Part shown: piece by piece, positions 8,212 to 15,597 of the stretch
How positions within the stretch are numbered: the first letter of the stretch is position 1
How the letters are laid out: every line of letters begins with the position of its first letter
Assembly: GCA_020438295.1 (NCBI GenBank)
Contig: JAGQUV010000018.1
Span: 1 to 35,799, forward strand
Direction of reading: 5' to 3'
Length of the DNA stretch: 35,799 nt
Origin: Solirubrobacterales bacterium
GTDB lineage: Bacteria > Actinomycetota > Thermoleophilia > Solirubrobacterales > 70-9
Made by a program: the position numbers and the translations under genes
Notes under the pieces: generated by a model
What the model was told of the DNA's origin: nothing
The model's database searches: none
What the model saw: the letters and a program-made list of their open reading frames with translations, nothing else

Positions 8212-8675
8212 GCCCGGACCGGGGCGGGCCGGTCGGGATCGATTCGGACAGCCCGGAGCGGACCGCGGAGGCGGGCCGGGAGCTGGCGGCGGGGCTCGCG
8301 CCGGGTGACGTGATCCTGTTCAGCGGCGAGGTCGGGACGGGGAAATCGACGATGATCCGCGCGGCGCTGCGCGAGCTCGGGGTCGAGGGCCCGATTCCTT
8401 CGCCCACCTTCACGATCGGGCGAAGCTACCGCGGCCGCTGCCCGGTTTCCCACCTGGACCTCTACCGGCTCGGGTCGATCGAAGACGAGGACCCCGGCCT
8501 GCTGGCCGACTACTTCGGCCCCGACCGGGTGGTCTTCGTAGAGTGGCCGGGCGAGGCCGGGCCTGCTCTCGCGGGAATGGGCAGCCGCCTTTTCGAGGTC
8601 CGGCTGACCCATCTCGGAGCAGACCGGAGAAGGATCGAGATCGCCGGCCCGGGATCGACCGGGGAGCGGCTCTAG
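8208..8675 (+). CDS. tsaE: TsaE, tRNA t6A biosynthesis ATPase
   Basis: TsaE is the P-loop ATPase that partners TsaB and TsaD in making N6-threonylcarbamoyl-adenosine at position 37 of ANN-decoding tRNAs. The 155 residues fit the family. Walker A GEVGTGKST is at 40-48, followed by PIPSPTFTIGRSY (switch region), HLDLYRL, and VVFVEWPGE near 107-115. The GTG start overlaps the UDG stop by 4 bases. Its TAG stop at 8673 overlaps the stop of the reversed lipoprotein gene within the palindrome CTAG, so tsaE is cut off from tsaB, with which it is normally co-transcribed. Confidence 0.95.
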   Translation: MSPDRGGPVGIDSDSPERTAEAGRELAAGLAPGDVILFSGEVGTGKSTMIRAALRELGVEGPIPSPTFTIGRSYRGRCPVSHLDLYRLGSIEDEDPGLLADYFGPDRVVFVEWPGEAGPALAGMGSRLFEVRLTHLGADRRRIEIAGPGSTGERL

Positions 8676-8986
8676 TTCCCGGCCTCGTTCAGGGCGTCCT
8701 GGACGGCGTCGGTCGCGTCCTGCTGGGCCTTGTCGATCTGCTCCTGAGCATCGTCCAGGGCCTGTCCGGCCTCGTCGCTGGCCTGTCCGGCCTCGTCGGC
8801 GCCGTTGCTGGCTTCGTTCTGGGCCTTGTCCACCTGCTCCTGGACCTTGTCGAGCTGCTTGTTGGCCTCGTCGGTGGCCGACTGGATCTTGTCGTCGGTG
8901 TCGCTGCCACAGCCGGCCGCGAACACCCCGGTCGCACCCACTGCGAGAATGGCCAGCGCAGTGGGCAAACGATTGTCAGCGATCAT
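8672..8986 (-). CDS. Small lipoprotein with a long alpha-helical/coiled-coil body
   Basis: This 104-residue protein has a signal peptide and lipobox (FAAGC, Cys26). The mature part is one acidic Gln/Asp/Ala-rich helix with repeated [16 protein letters not shown] and [18 protein letters not shown] heptads. It would be anchored to the outer face of the membrane as an extended rod; I cannot assign a function. The start ATG at 8986 has GGAGA about 8 bases upstream. The gene is reversed relative to its neighbours and sits between tsaE and tsaB. Its composition is normal for the window, so there is no clear sign of transfer. Confidence 0.75.
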   Translation of the reverse strand: MIADNRLPTALAILAVGATGVFAAGCGSDTDDKIQSATDEANKQLDKVQEQVDKAQNEASNGADEAGQASDEAGQALDDAQEQIDKAQQDATDAVQDALNEAGN

Positions 8987-9040
8987 CTCGGATTCTCCGT
9001 TCTCGGTCTCGCCGGGGACGGTCGCCCCCGTGCTGGGGCC

Positions 9041-9046
9041 ACCCTA
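9041..9046 (-). promoter_or_regulatory. Candidate -10 for the small lipoprotein gene
   Basis: The minus strand reads TAGGGT in the 72-base divergent spacer before tsaB, giving a leader of about 48 bases with a GGAGA ribosome binding site. tsaB itself has GGAG at 9049-9052, six bases before its GTG. No clear -35 is visible. Confidence 0.3.
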
Positions 9047-9058
9047 CCGGAGTGAACG

Positions 9059-9787
9059 GTGAAGATCGTCGGCTTCGACACGGCAACCGATGAAACCGTC
9101 ATCGCCGCTTCCGATGGTGGCGAGATCGCCGCCGAGGCGGCGTTCCCGCCGGGTGAAGACGGTCGCCCGGTCCACAGCGAGACCTTGCTGGCCGCGGTCG
9201 AGCGGGCTGTCGCGGCGCTCGGTGGATGGGGATCGGTCGACCGGATAGCGGTCGGGACCGGTCCCGGCTCGTACACCGGGCTTCGCATCGGGATCGCTTC
9301 GGCCGCGGGGCTGGCCCTCGCAACCGGGAAGCCGCTGGTCGGTGTGTCCACGCTCGAGGCGCTGGCCCGGGTGATTCAGGACAGCGACACCGGGACCGGC
9401 CCCCGCCCGGCCCTGCCGGTCCTGGACGCCCGGCGGGGGGAGGTCTTCGCCGCCCTCGTCGATCCCGGCGGCCGGGTCGTCTGGCCGCCGTTCGTTTGCG
9501 GTCCGGTCGAGCTGGGCGATCGGATCCGGTCGCTGGCCGGCGAAGGCCGTCCTGTTCTCCGGCCGGCCGGCCCCGGCGCGGTACGATTCAGGGACCAACT
9601 GACAAAGCACGGCGCCGATGTCGCCGGGCCCGAAGCGGATATCCACCGGCTCGACGGCCGCGCCGTATGCGAACTCGGCGCCGCGGCCGACCCGGTCGCT
9701 CCGGGCGCGACGCCGGAGCCGGTCTACCTGCGAGTGCCCGATGCCCAACTCTGGCTCGAACGAGACGGCCGAGACGCCGAAACCTGA
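9059..9787 (+). CDS. tsaB: TsaB, t6A threonylcarbamoyltransferase complex dimerization subunit
   Basis: TsaB is a 242-residue ASKHA-fold paralog of TsaD without catalytic activity that scaffolds the TsaB-TsaD-TsaE complex. Visible motifs: [13 protein letters not shown] at the N-terminus, HSETLL, the family signature [14 protein letters not shown] near residues 62-75, and [15 protein letters not shown]. The GTG start at 9059 is preceded by GGAG with 6-base spacing. Its 3' end overlaps rimI by 47 bases if the rimI start chosen here is right. Confidence 0.95.
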   Translation: MKIVGFDTATDETVIAASDGGEIAAEAAFPPGEDGRPVHSETLLAAVERAVAALGGWGSVDRIAVGTGPGSYTGLRIGIASAAGLALATGKPLVGVSTLEALARVIQDSDTGTGPRPALPVLDARRGEVFAALVDPGGRVVWPPFVCGPVELGDRIRSLAGEGRPVLRPAGPGAVRFRDQLTKHGADVAGPEADIHRLDGRAVCELGAAADPVAPGATPEPVYLRVPDAQLWLERDGRDAET

Positions 9788-10301
9788 TCTTCCTCCCGCG
9801 GACCGGAGCGACGGGCCGCCGATCCGGGCGATTACCTTTGCCGATCTTCCGGCGGTGTCGGCGCTCGAGCGCCGCTCGTTCACCAGCCCGTGGTCGCCCG
9901 GGATGTTCGTGCTCGAGATGTCCAAGGCGGGCAGCGTCAGCCTGGCCGCGGACGAAGCGGGCCGGATCACCGGCTACGTCGTGCTGACCCGTTTCGACCT
10001 GGCCTGGCACCTGATGAACGTGGCGGTCGCCCCGGAAGGTCGACGGCGTGGTCTGGCGACCCGCCTGATCGAAGCGGCTCTGGCCAGGATCCCCGCCGGC
10101 AGCCCGGTCACCCTGGAGGTCAGGCCGTCCAACGTGCCGGCGATCGCGCTGTACGAATCGCTCGGTTTCCGGGCCCGCGGGTTCCGCAAGGGGTACTACC
10201 CGGACACCGGCGAGGACGCCCTGGTCATGTGGCGCGGCGACCCGGAGCGGGCCGGGGTGCCCGCCGCCGTACTCGGCGATCCGCCTCCCGGGAAGCACTG
10301 A
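9741..10301 (+). CDS. rimI: RimI-type GNAT N-acetyltransferase
   Basis: This is a 186-residue GNAT protein of the RimI family (N-terminal alpha-acetylation of ribosomal protein S18 in E. coli; substrates in actinobacteria are broader or unknown). It shows FADLPAVSALERRSF, the acetyl-CoA loop APEGRRRGLATRLI, and the RimI hallmark SNVPAIALYESLGF followed by RKGYY. The location between tsaB and tsaD is the standard actinobacterial order. The frame is open into tsaB up to 9618. The ATG at 9741 leaves a ~30-residue Pro/Asp-rich leader before the GNAT core, and the true start may be later. Confidence 0.88.
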   Translation: MPNSGSNETAETPKPDLPPADRSDGPPIRAITFADLPAVSALERRSFTSPWSPGMFVLEMSKAGSVSLAADEAGRITGYVVLTRFDLAWHLMNVAVAPEGRRRGLATRLIEAALARIPAGSPVTLEVRPSNVPAIALYESLGFRARGFRKGYYPDTGEDALVMWRGDPERAGVPAAVLGDPPPGKH

Positions 10302-10304
10302 CCG

Positions 10305-11303
10305 GTGCCACTGCTGGCGATCGAAACCTCGTGCGACGACACCTGCGCCGCGGTGCTCGACGGACCGTCGGTCCTGTCCAGCGTGGTTTCGTCGCAGGGG
10401 ATACACGACAGCTTCGGCGGAGTCGTTCCCGAGGTGGCCGCGCGCCAGCACCTGGGACTGGTCGGCCCGGTGGTCGAGGACGCACTCGCCCGCGCCGGCG
10501 CCGAGCTCGACCAGGTCGAGAAGGTGGCGGTCACCGCCGGACCGGGGCTGATCGGCGCGCTGCTGGTCGGGCTCAGCGCGGCCAAGGCGATCGCGGCCCC
10601 CGGTCGGCTTCCGCTGGTCCCGACCGATCACATGCACGGCCACGTCGCGGCCAATTTCCTCGAGCCCGACCCGATCGATCCGCCGTTTCTCTGCCTGCTT
10701 GCGAGTGGCGGCCACACCCTGCTGGCGGGGGTGCGCGAGCGGTCCGGTTTCGAGGTTCTCGGTCAGACCGTCGACGATGCGGCCGGCGAGGCGATCGACA
10801 AGGGGGCCCGGCTGCTCGGGCTCGGCTACCCGGGCGGTCCGGCGCTCGAGGCGCTGGCCGCGCGCGGTGAACCCGGGGCGTTCGAGTTCCCGGTCGCGAT
10901 GAGCCGTGACCCCGGGCTCGACTTCAGCTTCAGCGGGCTCAAGACCTCGCTCGTATACCGCTGCCGCGACCTCGGTCGGGACGGGGTGGAGGCCGCCCGG
11001 GCCGACCTGGCGGCCGGTTACCAGGCCGCGATCGTCGGGCAACTGGTGGCGAAGCTCTCGCGGGCGCTCGACCGCGAACGGTGGCCGGCGGTGGCGCTCG
11101 GTGGAGGTGTTGCCGCGAACGGACCGCTGCGGCAAGCGGTCGCAGCGCTTTGTGACGATCGCGGGATCCGGCTCAAACTGGTCGGCCTGGAGCTCTGCAC
11201 CGACAACGCCGCGATGATCGGCTCGGCGGCGCGATACACCGCGGCCCTCGAGTACCCGGACTACCTCGGGTTCAACGCGTTCGCAACCGGTGGGTCGCGA
11301 TGA
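10305..11303 (+). CDS. tsaD: TsaD, tRNA N6-threonylcarbamoyladenosine transferase
   Basis: TsaD transfers the threonylcarbamoyl group from TC-AMP to A37 of tRNA. At 332 residues it is full length. The ASKHA-fold motifs are intact: LAIETSCDDTCAAV, SFGGVVPEVAARQH, VTAGPGLIGALLVG, metal-binding HMHGH near residue 108, LLASGGHT, DDAAGEAIDKGARLLGLGYP, DFSFSGLKT, GGGVAANGPLR and CTDNAAMIG. The GTG at 10305 follows the rimI stop by 3 bases, and the stop overlaps the glutaredoxin-like gene (ATGA). The TC-AMP synthase gene tsaC is not in the window. Confidence 0.97.
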   Translation: MPLLAIETSCDDTCAAVLDGPSVLSSVVSSQGIHDSFGGVVPEVAARQHLGLVGPVVEDALARAGAELDQVEKVAVTAGPGLIGALLVGLSAAKAIAAPGRLPLVPTDHMHGHVAANFLEPDPIDPPFLCLLASGGHTLLAGVRERSGFEVLGQTVDDAAGEAIDKGARLLGLGYPGGPALEALAARGEPGAFEFPVAMSRDPGLDFSFSGLKTSLVYRCRDLGRDGVEAARADLAAGYQAAIVGQLVAKLSRALDRERWPAVALGGGVAANGPLRQAVAALCDDRGIRLKLVGLELCTDNAAMIGSAARYTAALEYPDYLGFNAFATGGSR

Positions 11304-11575
11304 TCGTCACGGTCTACGGGCGACCGGACTGCCACCTCTGCGACGAGGCGATGGCCGGGCTCACCGAGCTGCGCCGGGAGTTCCCGGGCCTCGAGCTGGT
11401 CGAGGTCGACATCGACGAAGACGAACGACTGCTGCGGCGCTATCTCGAGCGAATCCCGGTGATCGAAGCCGGAGGGGGGATCATCGGTGAGCTGGTTTTC
11501 GAGCCGGACCCGATCCGGGCCGCCCTGACCGAACTCGAATCGGCCTCCCCGGGGGACCGGGGACAGGTACGCTGA
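11300..11575 (+). CDS. Glutaredoxin-like thioredoxin-fold protein (CHLC active site)
   Basis: This 91-residue thioredoxin-fold protein has the redox motif CHLC at residues 11-14 in the context VYGRPDCHLCDEA, the glutaredoxin-like (DUF836) pattern. Next come an amphipathic helix, VEVDIDEDERLLRRY, the cis-Pro segment RIPVIEAGG, and a Glu/Phe C-terminus where FEPDP resembles the FxGxD region of this family. It would reduce disulfides or act as a thiol sensor. The ATGA overlap with tsaD implies coupling, and rex follows 4 bases downstream. Confidence 0.88.
   Translation: MIVTVYGRPDCHLCDEAMAGLTELRREFPGLELVEVDIDEDERLLRRYLERIPVIEAGGGIIGELVFEPDPIRAALTELESASPGDRGQVR
11568..11573 (+). promoter_or_regulatory. 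-10 element for a leaderless rex transcript
   Basis: TACGCT lies 6 bases before the ATG of rex at 11580 and overlaps the end of the glutaredoxin-like gene. The spacing puts transcription start on the ATG, so rex may have its own promoter besides read-through. Confidence 0.45.
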
Positions 11576-11579
11576 GGCG

Positions 11580-12251
11580 ATGCCGCCCTCGACAGAATCA
11601 GGCAGCAAGGGATCTCCGATCGTGGTCGCTCCGGGCGAGCGCCTCTCGCTCGGTGTAGCGGCTCGGCTTTCGCGGTACCTGCAGGTCCTGATCCAGGCCC
11701 GCAAGATGGGCCGCGAGACCATCTCCTCGCAGGAGCTTTCCGAGTACACCCACATCAACCCGACCCAGATCCGGCGTGACCTTTCGGGCTTCGGCAAGTT
11801 CGGCAAGCGGGGGGTGGGCTACAGGATCGATTTCCTGGTCGACGAGATCCGCAAGATAATGCGGACCGCCGGCCAGCACAACATCGCCCTGTTCGGGGCC
11901 GGCAAGCTCGGCCAGGCGATTGCCGATTCGGACATCTTCGCCGACCACGGCTTCCGGATCGTCTCGCTGTTCGACGTCGATCCCGACCGGATCGGCACCC
12001 GGGTCGGTTCGCTGACCGTGCGCGACTTCTCCGAGCTGCCCCGTGCGGTCGAAGAGGACTCGATCGTGGTCGGCGTCCTCGCGGTGCCGGCCGACGCGGC
12101 GCAGGAAGTCGCCGACGGGCTGGTCGAATCGGGGGTGACGGTGATCTTCAACTACACCGAGCAGCTCCTCCAGGTTCCTCCGGAGGTGACGGTCCACACC
12201 TCGAGCCCCGCTGTCGACCTGCTGTTCGCCCTGTACTTCTACCTCTCCTGA
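11580..12251 (+). CDS. rex: Rex, NADH/NAD+-sensing redox repressor
   Basis: Rex represses respiratory and fermentative genes when NADH is low and leaves DNA when NADH rises. It is 223 residues. The N-terminal winged helix carries RLSRYLQVLIQA, HINPTQIRRDLSGFGKFGKRGVGY (residues 58 onward), and the NAD-binding Rossmann core starts IALFGAGKLGQAIA. SLFDVDPDRIG is the adenosine-binding acidic strand, VGVLAVPADAAQEVAD the domain core, and the domain-swap helix ends LLFALYFYLS. In streptomycetes rex precedes hemA; here a GCS2-type ligase gene follows instead. Confidence 0.97.
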   Translation: MPPSTESGSKGSPIVVAPGERLSLGVAARLSRYLQVLIQARKMGRETISSQELSEYTHINPTQIRRDLSGFGKFGKRGVGYRIDFLVDEIRKIMRTAGQHNIALFGAGKLGQAIADSDIFADHGFRIVSLFDVDPDRIGTRVGSLTVRDFSELPRAVEEDSIVVGVLAVPADAAQEVADGLVESGVTVIFNYTEQLLQVPPEVTVHTSSPAVDLLFALYFYLS

Positions 12252-12257
12252 CCCGAC

Positions 12258-13433
12258 TTGGCGGATTCCGGCCTGCTCGACCTCAACGCCGTTCGCGAAC
12301 TGTTCGACGGTTCGCGGGATTTCACGATCGGCATCGAGGAGGAGTTCGCGATCGTCGACCCCGCAACCCTCGACCTGGCCGACCGGTTCCCCGAACTGCT
12401 GGAGGCCGCCGCGGCCGATCCGGTACTGGCCGAATCGGCCGCCGGTGAGCTGATCGCCTCGGAGATCGAGATCCGGTCCGGTCGCTCGGGATCGATGGCC
12501 GAGGCGGTCGAGCGGCAGGCCGACCGCAGGGACCGGCTGTTCCGTCTGGCCCGGGATCGCGGGGCGTCGCTGGTCGCGATGGGCACTCACCCCTGGGCCG
12601 ACTACCTCGACCAGGAGATCATCGATACGCCGCACTATCAGCGGCTGAAAGAGGATCTCGGCTACGTCGCCCAGCGCAACAACACCTGGAGCCTCCACGT
12701 GCACGTCGGCATCCGCGGCGCCGATCGGGCGATCGAAGTCTGCGACTGGTTGCGCGAGCATCTGCCGGTCCTTCTGGCGCTCTCCGCCAATTCGCCCTAT
12801 CTGGACCGGCGCGACACCGGACTGGCCTCGGTCAGGACGGAGATATTCACCCGGACCTTTCCCCGCTGCGGGGTTCCCGAGCGGTTCGGCGGCTGGACCG
12901 AGTACGCCGAGTTCATCGAGACGCTGAAGCGGGTGGGGTCGGTGGTCGAGGCGACCCAGTTGTGGTGGAGCGTCAGGCCGCACCACGCTTTCGGCACGGT
13001 GGAAGTCCGGATCTGCGATGCCCAGAGCAACGGACCCGAGTCGACCGCCCTGGCCGGGCTGATCGCCGCAGTCGTGGCCCAGACCGCGCTCGACATCGAC
13101 TCCGGAGTTCACGCCGGGAACGAGCCCCTGCGCGATCGCGAGATCGAGGAGAACCTCTGGCGGGCGATCCGCTACGGGATGGACGGCAAGCTGATCGACT
13201 TCCGCGCGGAGCAGGAAGTCGAAGCGCGGGAGGCGGTCGACCGGCTGCTCGAATGGGTGGAGCCGGCCCGGTCCGAGCTGGGGATCGGGATCGACCTGCC
13301 CCCCGAGAACGGAGCCCAGCGCTGCCGGCGGATGGCGGCCGAAGGAATGACCGTGGAAGAAATCTACGGTGCGGTCGCGGTCGAAACGGAGCGGACCTAC
13401 GCCGACTTGCGTTCCCACCGGGTCCCGAAGTAA
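12258..13433 (+). CDS. Glutamate-cysteine ligase family 2 (YbdK-type carboxylate-amine ligase)
   Basis: This 391-residue member of the GCS2 family forms an amide between the gamma-carboxyl of glutamate and an amine, typically cysteine, using ATP. Visible motifs: FTIGIEEEFAIVD near residues 22-34, ELIASEIEIRSGRSGS, MGTHPWADY, NNTWSLHVHVGI (metal/ATP site), LLALSANSPYLD, SVRTEIFTRTFPRCG, and HHAFGTVEVRICDAQ. The start is a TTG at 12258, six bases after rex, with no good Shine-Dalgarno; no nearer ATG or GTG precedes the conserved core. Whether it makes gamma-glutamylcysteine or another amide is open. Position after a glutaredoxin-like gene and rex suggests a thiol/redox role. Confidence 0.88.
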   Translation: MADSGLLDLNAVRELFDGSRDFTIGIEEEFAIVDPATLDLADRFPELLEAAAADPVLAESAAGELIASEIEIRSGRSGSMAEAVERQADRRDRLFRLARDRGASLVAMGTHPWADYLDQEIIDTPHYQRLKEDLGYVAQRNNTWSLHVHVGIRGADRAIEVCDWLREHLPVLLALSANSPYLDRRDTGLASVRTEIFTRTFPRCGVPERFGGWTEYAEFIETLKRVGSVVEATQLWWSVRPHHAFGTVEVRICDAQSNGPESTALAGLIAAVVAQTALDIDSGVHAGNEPLRDREIEENLWRAIRYGMDGKLIDFRAEQEVEAREAVDRLLEWVEPARSELGIGIDLPPENGAQRCRRMAAEGMTVEEIYGAVAVETERTYADLRSHRVPK

Positions 13434-13548
13434 GGTTGGGCGACAGGGGCAATCCACTCGTCACAAGCCCGTTCGACGAAGACGGCGAAGCACGGATCCG
13501 GGGCAGTTCCCGGCCGGTCGGGCCGTTGCGGGCGGTAAGGAGCGAAGC
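13434..13548 (+). promoter_or_regulatory. Structured 5' leader with strong Shine-Dalgarno before the secreted repeat protein
   Basis: This is a 115-base spacer. A possible -10 TAAGGT (13431-13436) overlaps the stop of the upstream gene. The leader can fold: TCGTC/GACGA around 13459-13478 and CCGGG (13498-13502) with CCCGG (13509-13513). It ends in TAAGGAG (13536-13542), six bases before the ATG at 13549, the best ribosome binding site for any long frame here and the reason for that start. The run CGACAGGGGCAATCC (13441-13455) resembles part of the c-di-GMP-I riboswitch consensus, but the required GNRA-capped stem is not evident. Confidence 0.45.
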
Positions 13549-15570
13549 ATGGGAGCGGAAAAGGATTTGGCAGCGCGCGTCGAACCGGTCGGGGGTTGCC
13601 CGGTGGTGGCGGGCCGTCGCTCCGGTCGACGGGTGGGGATCCTGGCGGCGCCACTCTTCTCCGGCGTGCTGATCGTCGTTTCCCTGGTAGCCGCTGCGGC
13701 GTCGGGCGCCGCCCCCCAGGGTCCCTGGGTGCTGCCCGCCACCGACCTGAGCGCCGACGGCGGGAGTGCGGGTAGCCCCCACGTCGTCACCGGATCAGAC
13801 GGCACCACCGCTGCCGTCTGGCGGAGGTCGGACGGCACCGACTACATCGCCCAGGCCGCCGTGCGGCCCCCCGGAGCGACTTCGTTCGGGGCCCCCGAAG
13901 ACCTTTCCGACCCCGGCGAGGACGCCGATAATCCCGAGATCGCCGTCGGTCCCGACGGCACGGTCACCGCGGTCTGGCACCGGTACAACGGCAGCCGTGA
14001 CATCATCCAGGCCGCGACCAGGACTCCGGGTTCATCCGCCTTCGGGGACCCTGAAAACCTTTCGGACCTGACCGCGTTCGCCTCTTACCCTCCAGCGCTG
14101 ACGATCGGCCCCGACGGCACCACGACCGTGATCTGGTCGTCGTTCAAGAGCCCCAACGTCACTATCGTGACCGCTACCCGGGCTTCCGGTGCCTCGGCCT
14201 TCGGACCTCCGATGCCACTGTCGGACGGCAGCCAGTACGACGAGTCTCCCCAGATCGCCTCGGGACCCGACGGTTCGACGATCGCTGTCTGGACTCAGGA
14301 CATAGGCTCCGACAACACCGTCCGGGTCGCCTCCCGGGCCAAGGGCGCTTCCAGCTTCGGATCTCCGCAGAGCCTGACCGGCGCCGGCAAGGACGGTTAC
14401 GACCCACAGATCTCGATCGGGGCCGACGGCACCGCGACGGTCGTCTGGCGGCTTTACGACCTCTCCCACGACTTCATCCAGGCCGCGACCCGCCCCAATA
14501 GCGCGGCCGCGTTCGGATCGCCCGAGGACGTCTCCGATACCAGCCGGGACGACGTCGAGCCTCAGATTGCGGTCGGACCGGACGGTACCTCCACCGCTGT
14601 CTGGCGCCGTTCCGACAGCTCCGACGAGATCGTGCAGGCCGCGACCCGGGTCAAGGGTGGGAATTTCGGAGCGCCCGAGAACCTTTCCGGGGCCGGTCAG
14701 GATGCCTATGGTCCCCAGGTTGCTTCCGGGCCCGACGGCGACACCACCGCAATATGGGACCGGTCCGACGGCTCCGACTACATAGTCCAAGCCAGGACCC
14801 GGGCCGGCGGCGCCCCGAGCTTCGGGGCCACGCAGGACCTTTCGGCGGCGGGCGAGAATGCCGGCGCGGCCCAGATCACCACCGGTCCCGATTCCAGGGC
14901 GACCGCGGTCTGGAATCGGTTCAACGGATCGAACTTCATCATCCAGACCGCCTCGACCGCCGTGCCGATGATCGGCCTTACGGTGTCCAAGAGCGGCTCC
15001 GGCTCCGGCAAGGTCACTTCCGCCCCCGCCGGGATCGACTGCGGCGGCACCTGCTCGGCGAGCTTTTCCTTCGACGCTGCCGTGACCCTGACCGCGACTC
15101 CCGACCAGGGGAGCACGTTCGCCGGCTGGGGAGGCGACTGCGAGGGCGCGAACGGGAGCACCTGCGAGCTGAGGCTGAGCGAAGACGCGAGCGCGACCGC
15201 CGCCTTCCAGGGCTCGACGCCCGGGCAGTCTCCGAAGTTGAAGGTGCAGAAGGTCAAGCCGAAGAAGCCGAAGGTCAAACGGGGCAAGAAGGCCAAGATC
15301 AAGGTGACCGGCAAGAACGTCGGGACCGGCGTCGCCAACGGCGCCAAGCTGTGCCTGAAGCAGACCAAGGCGGTCAAGAAGGCGCTCAAGGTCAAGGGCA
15401 AAAAGTGCCAGAAGCTGGGCAACCTCGCCGCGGGCAAGGCCAAGACCAAGGCCTTCAAGCTGAAGTCGACCGGCAAGGCGAAGAAGGGCAAGAAGTACAA
15501 GCTGACCTTCAAGCTGACCGCCAAGGGCGCCAAGGCGGCCAACAGAGCGGTCAAGGTGAAGGTCAAGTAG
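13549..15570 (+). CDS. Secreted repeat protein: eight ~52-residue repeats, InlB-type domain, Lys-rich C-terminal domain
   Basis: This is a 673-residue exported protein. A charged N-terminus is followed by a hydrophobic signal or anchor (about 30-58). Residues 64-470 hold eight tandem repeats with the pattern DLS..G.....PQIA.GPDGT.TAVW.R.DGS..IVQAATR..G...FG.PE, which look like beta-propeller blades. Residues ~475-555 form a Cys-containing domain (GIDCGGTC ... GGDCEG ... GSTCEL) like the divergent InlB B-repeat/bacterial repeat family. The C-terminal ~110 residues are extremely Lys-rich (KPKKPKVKRGKKAK) with CARDB-like strands and two more Cys. It is probably a cell-surface or wall-binding protein; the ligand is unknown. 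The frame is open further upstream (to 13369, inside the preceding gene) but AAGGAG fixes the start. Confidence 0.85.
   Translation: MGAEKDLAARVEPVGGCPVVAGRRSGRRVGILAAPLFSGVLIVVSLVAAAASGAAPQGPWVLPATDLSADGGSAGSPHVVTGSDGTTAAVWRRSDGTDYIAQAAVRPPGATSFGAPEDLSDPGEDADNPEIAVGPDGTVTAVWHRYNGSRDIIQAATRTPGSSAFGDPENLSDLTAFASYPPALTIGPDGTTTVIWSSFKSPNVTIVTATRASGASAFGPPMPLSDGSQYDESPQIASGPDGSTIAVWTQDIGSDNTVRVASRAKGASSFGSPQSLTGAGKDGYDPQISIGADGTATVVWRLYDLSHDFIQAATRPNSAAAFGSPEDVSDTSRDDVEPQIAVGPDGTSTAVWRRSDSSDEIVQAATRVKGGNFGAPENLSGAGQDAYGPQVASGPDGDTTAIWDRSDGSDYIVQARTRAGGAPSFGATQDLSAAGENAGAAQITTGPDSRATAVWNRFNGSNFIIQTASTAVPMIGLTVSKSGSGSGKVTSAPAGIDCGGTCSASFSFDAAVTLTATPDQGSTFAGWGGDCEGANGSTCELRLSEDASATAAFQGSTPGQSPKLKVQKVKPKKPKVKRGKKAKIKVTGKNVGTGVANGAKLCLKQTKAVKKALKVKGKKCQKLGNLAAGKAKTKAFKLKSTGKAKKGKKYKLTFKLTAKGAKAANRAVKVKVK
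13738..14970 (+). repeat. Eight tandem ~156-base coding repeats (52-residue units)
   Basis: The units begin with (D/N)LS or a close variant and each contain GPDGT and AVW or a variant, ending FG.P. They are diverged in DNA, so this is old tandem duplication rather than a recent array. The last unit lacks its end and runs into the InlB-type domain. Confidence 0.8.
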
Positions 15571-15583
15571 ACCGGCATCGGTC

Positions 15584-15589
15584 TAGGCT
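15584..15589 (+). promoter_or_regulatory. Candidate -10 for the DUF1844-like gene
   Basis: TAGGCT, the same hexamer as before the UDG gene, lies 8 bases upstream of the ATG at 15598 and only 2 bases from the GTG at 15592. This favours the ATG as the start and a near-leaderless mRNA. Confidence 0.4.
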
Positions 15590-15597
15590 GGGTGCCA

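Noticed and set aside
8672..8986. Treating the small lipoprotein gene as a spurious frame
   Set aside because: It has a proper signal peptide, lipobox, ribosome binding site and coherent heptad pattern, so it is kept as a gene.
13369..13548. Upstream extension of the secreted repeat protein into the GCS2-type gene
   Set aside because: The extension overlaps another gene, while AAGGAG with ideal spacing marks the ATG at 13549, right before a signal peptide.
13738..14970. CRISPR-like regular repeats
   Set aside because: The periodicity is at protein level (52 residues) with diverged DNA; there are no short identical repeats with unique spacers anywhere in the window.
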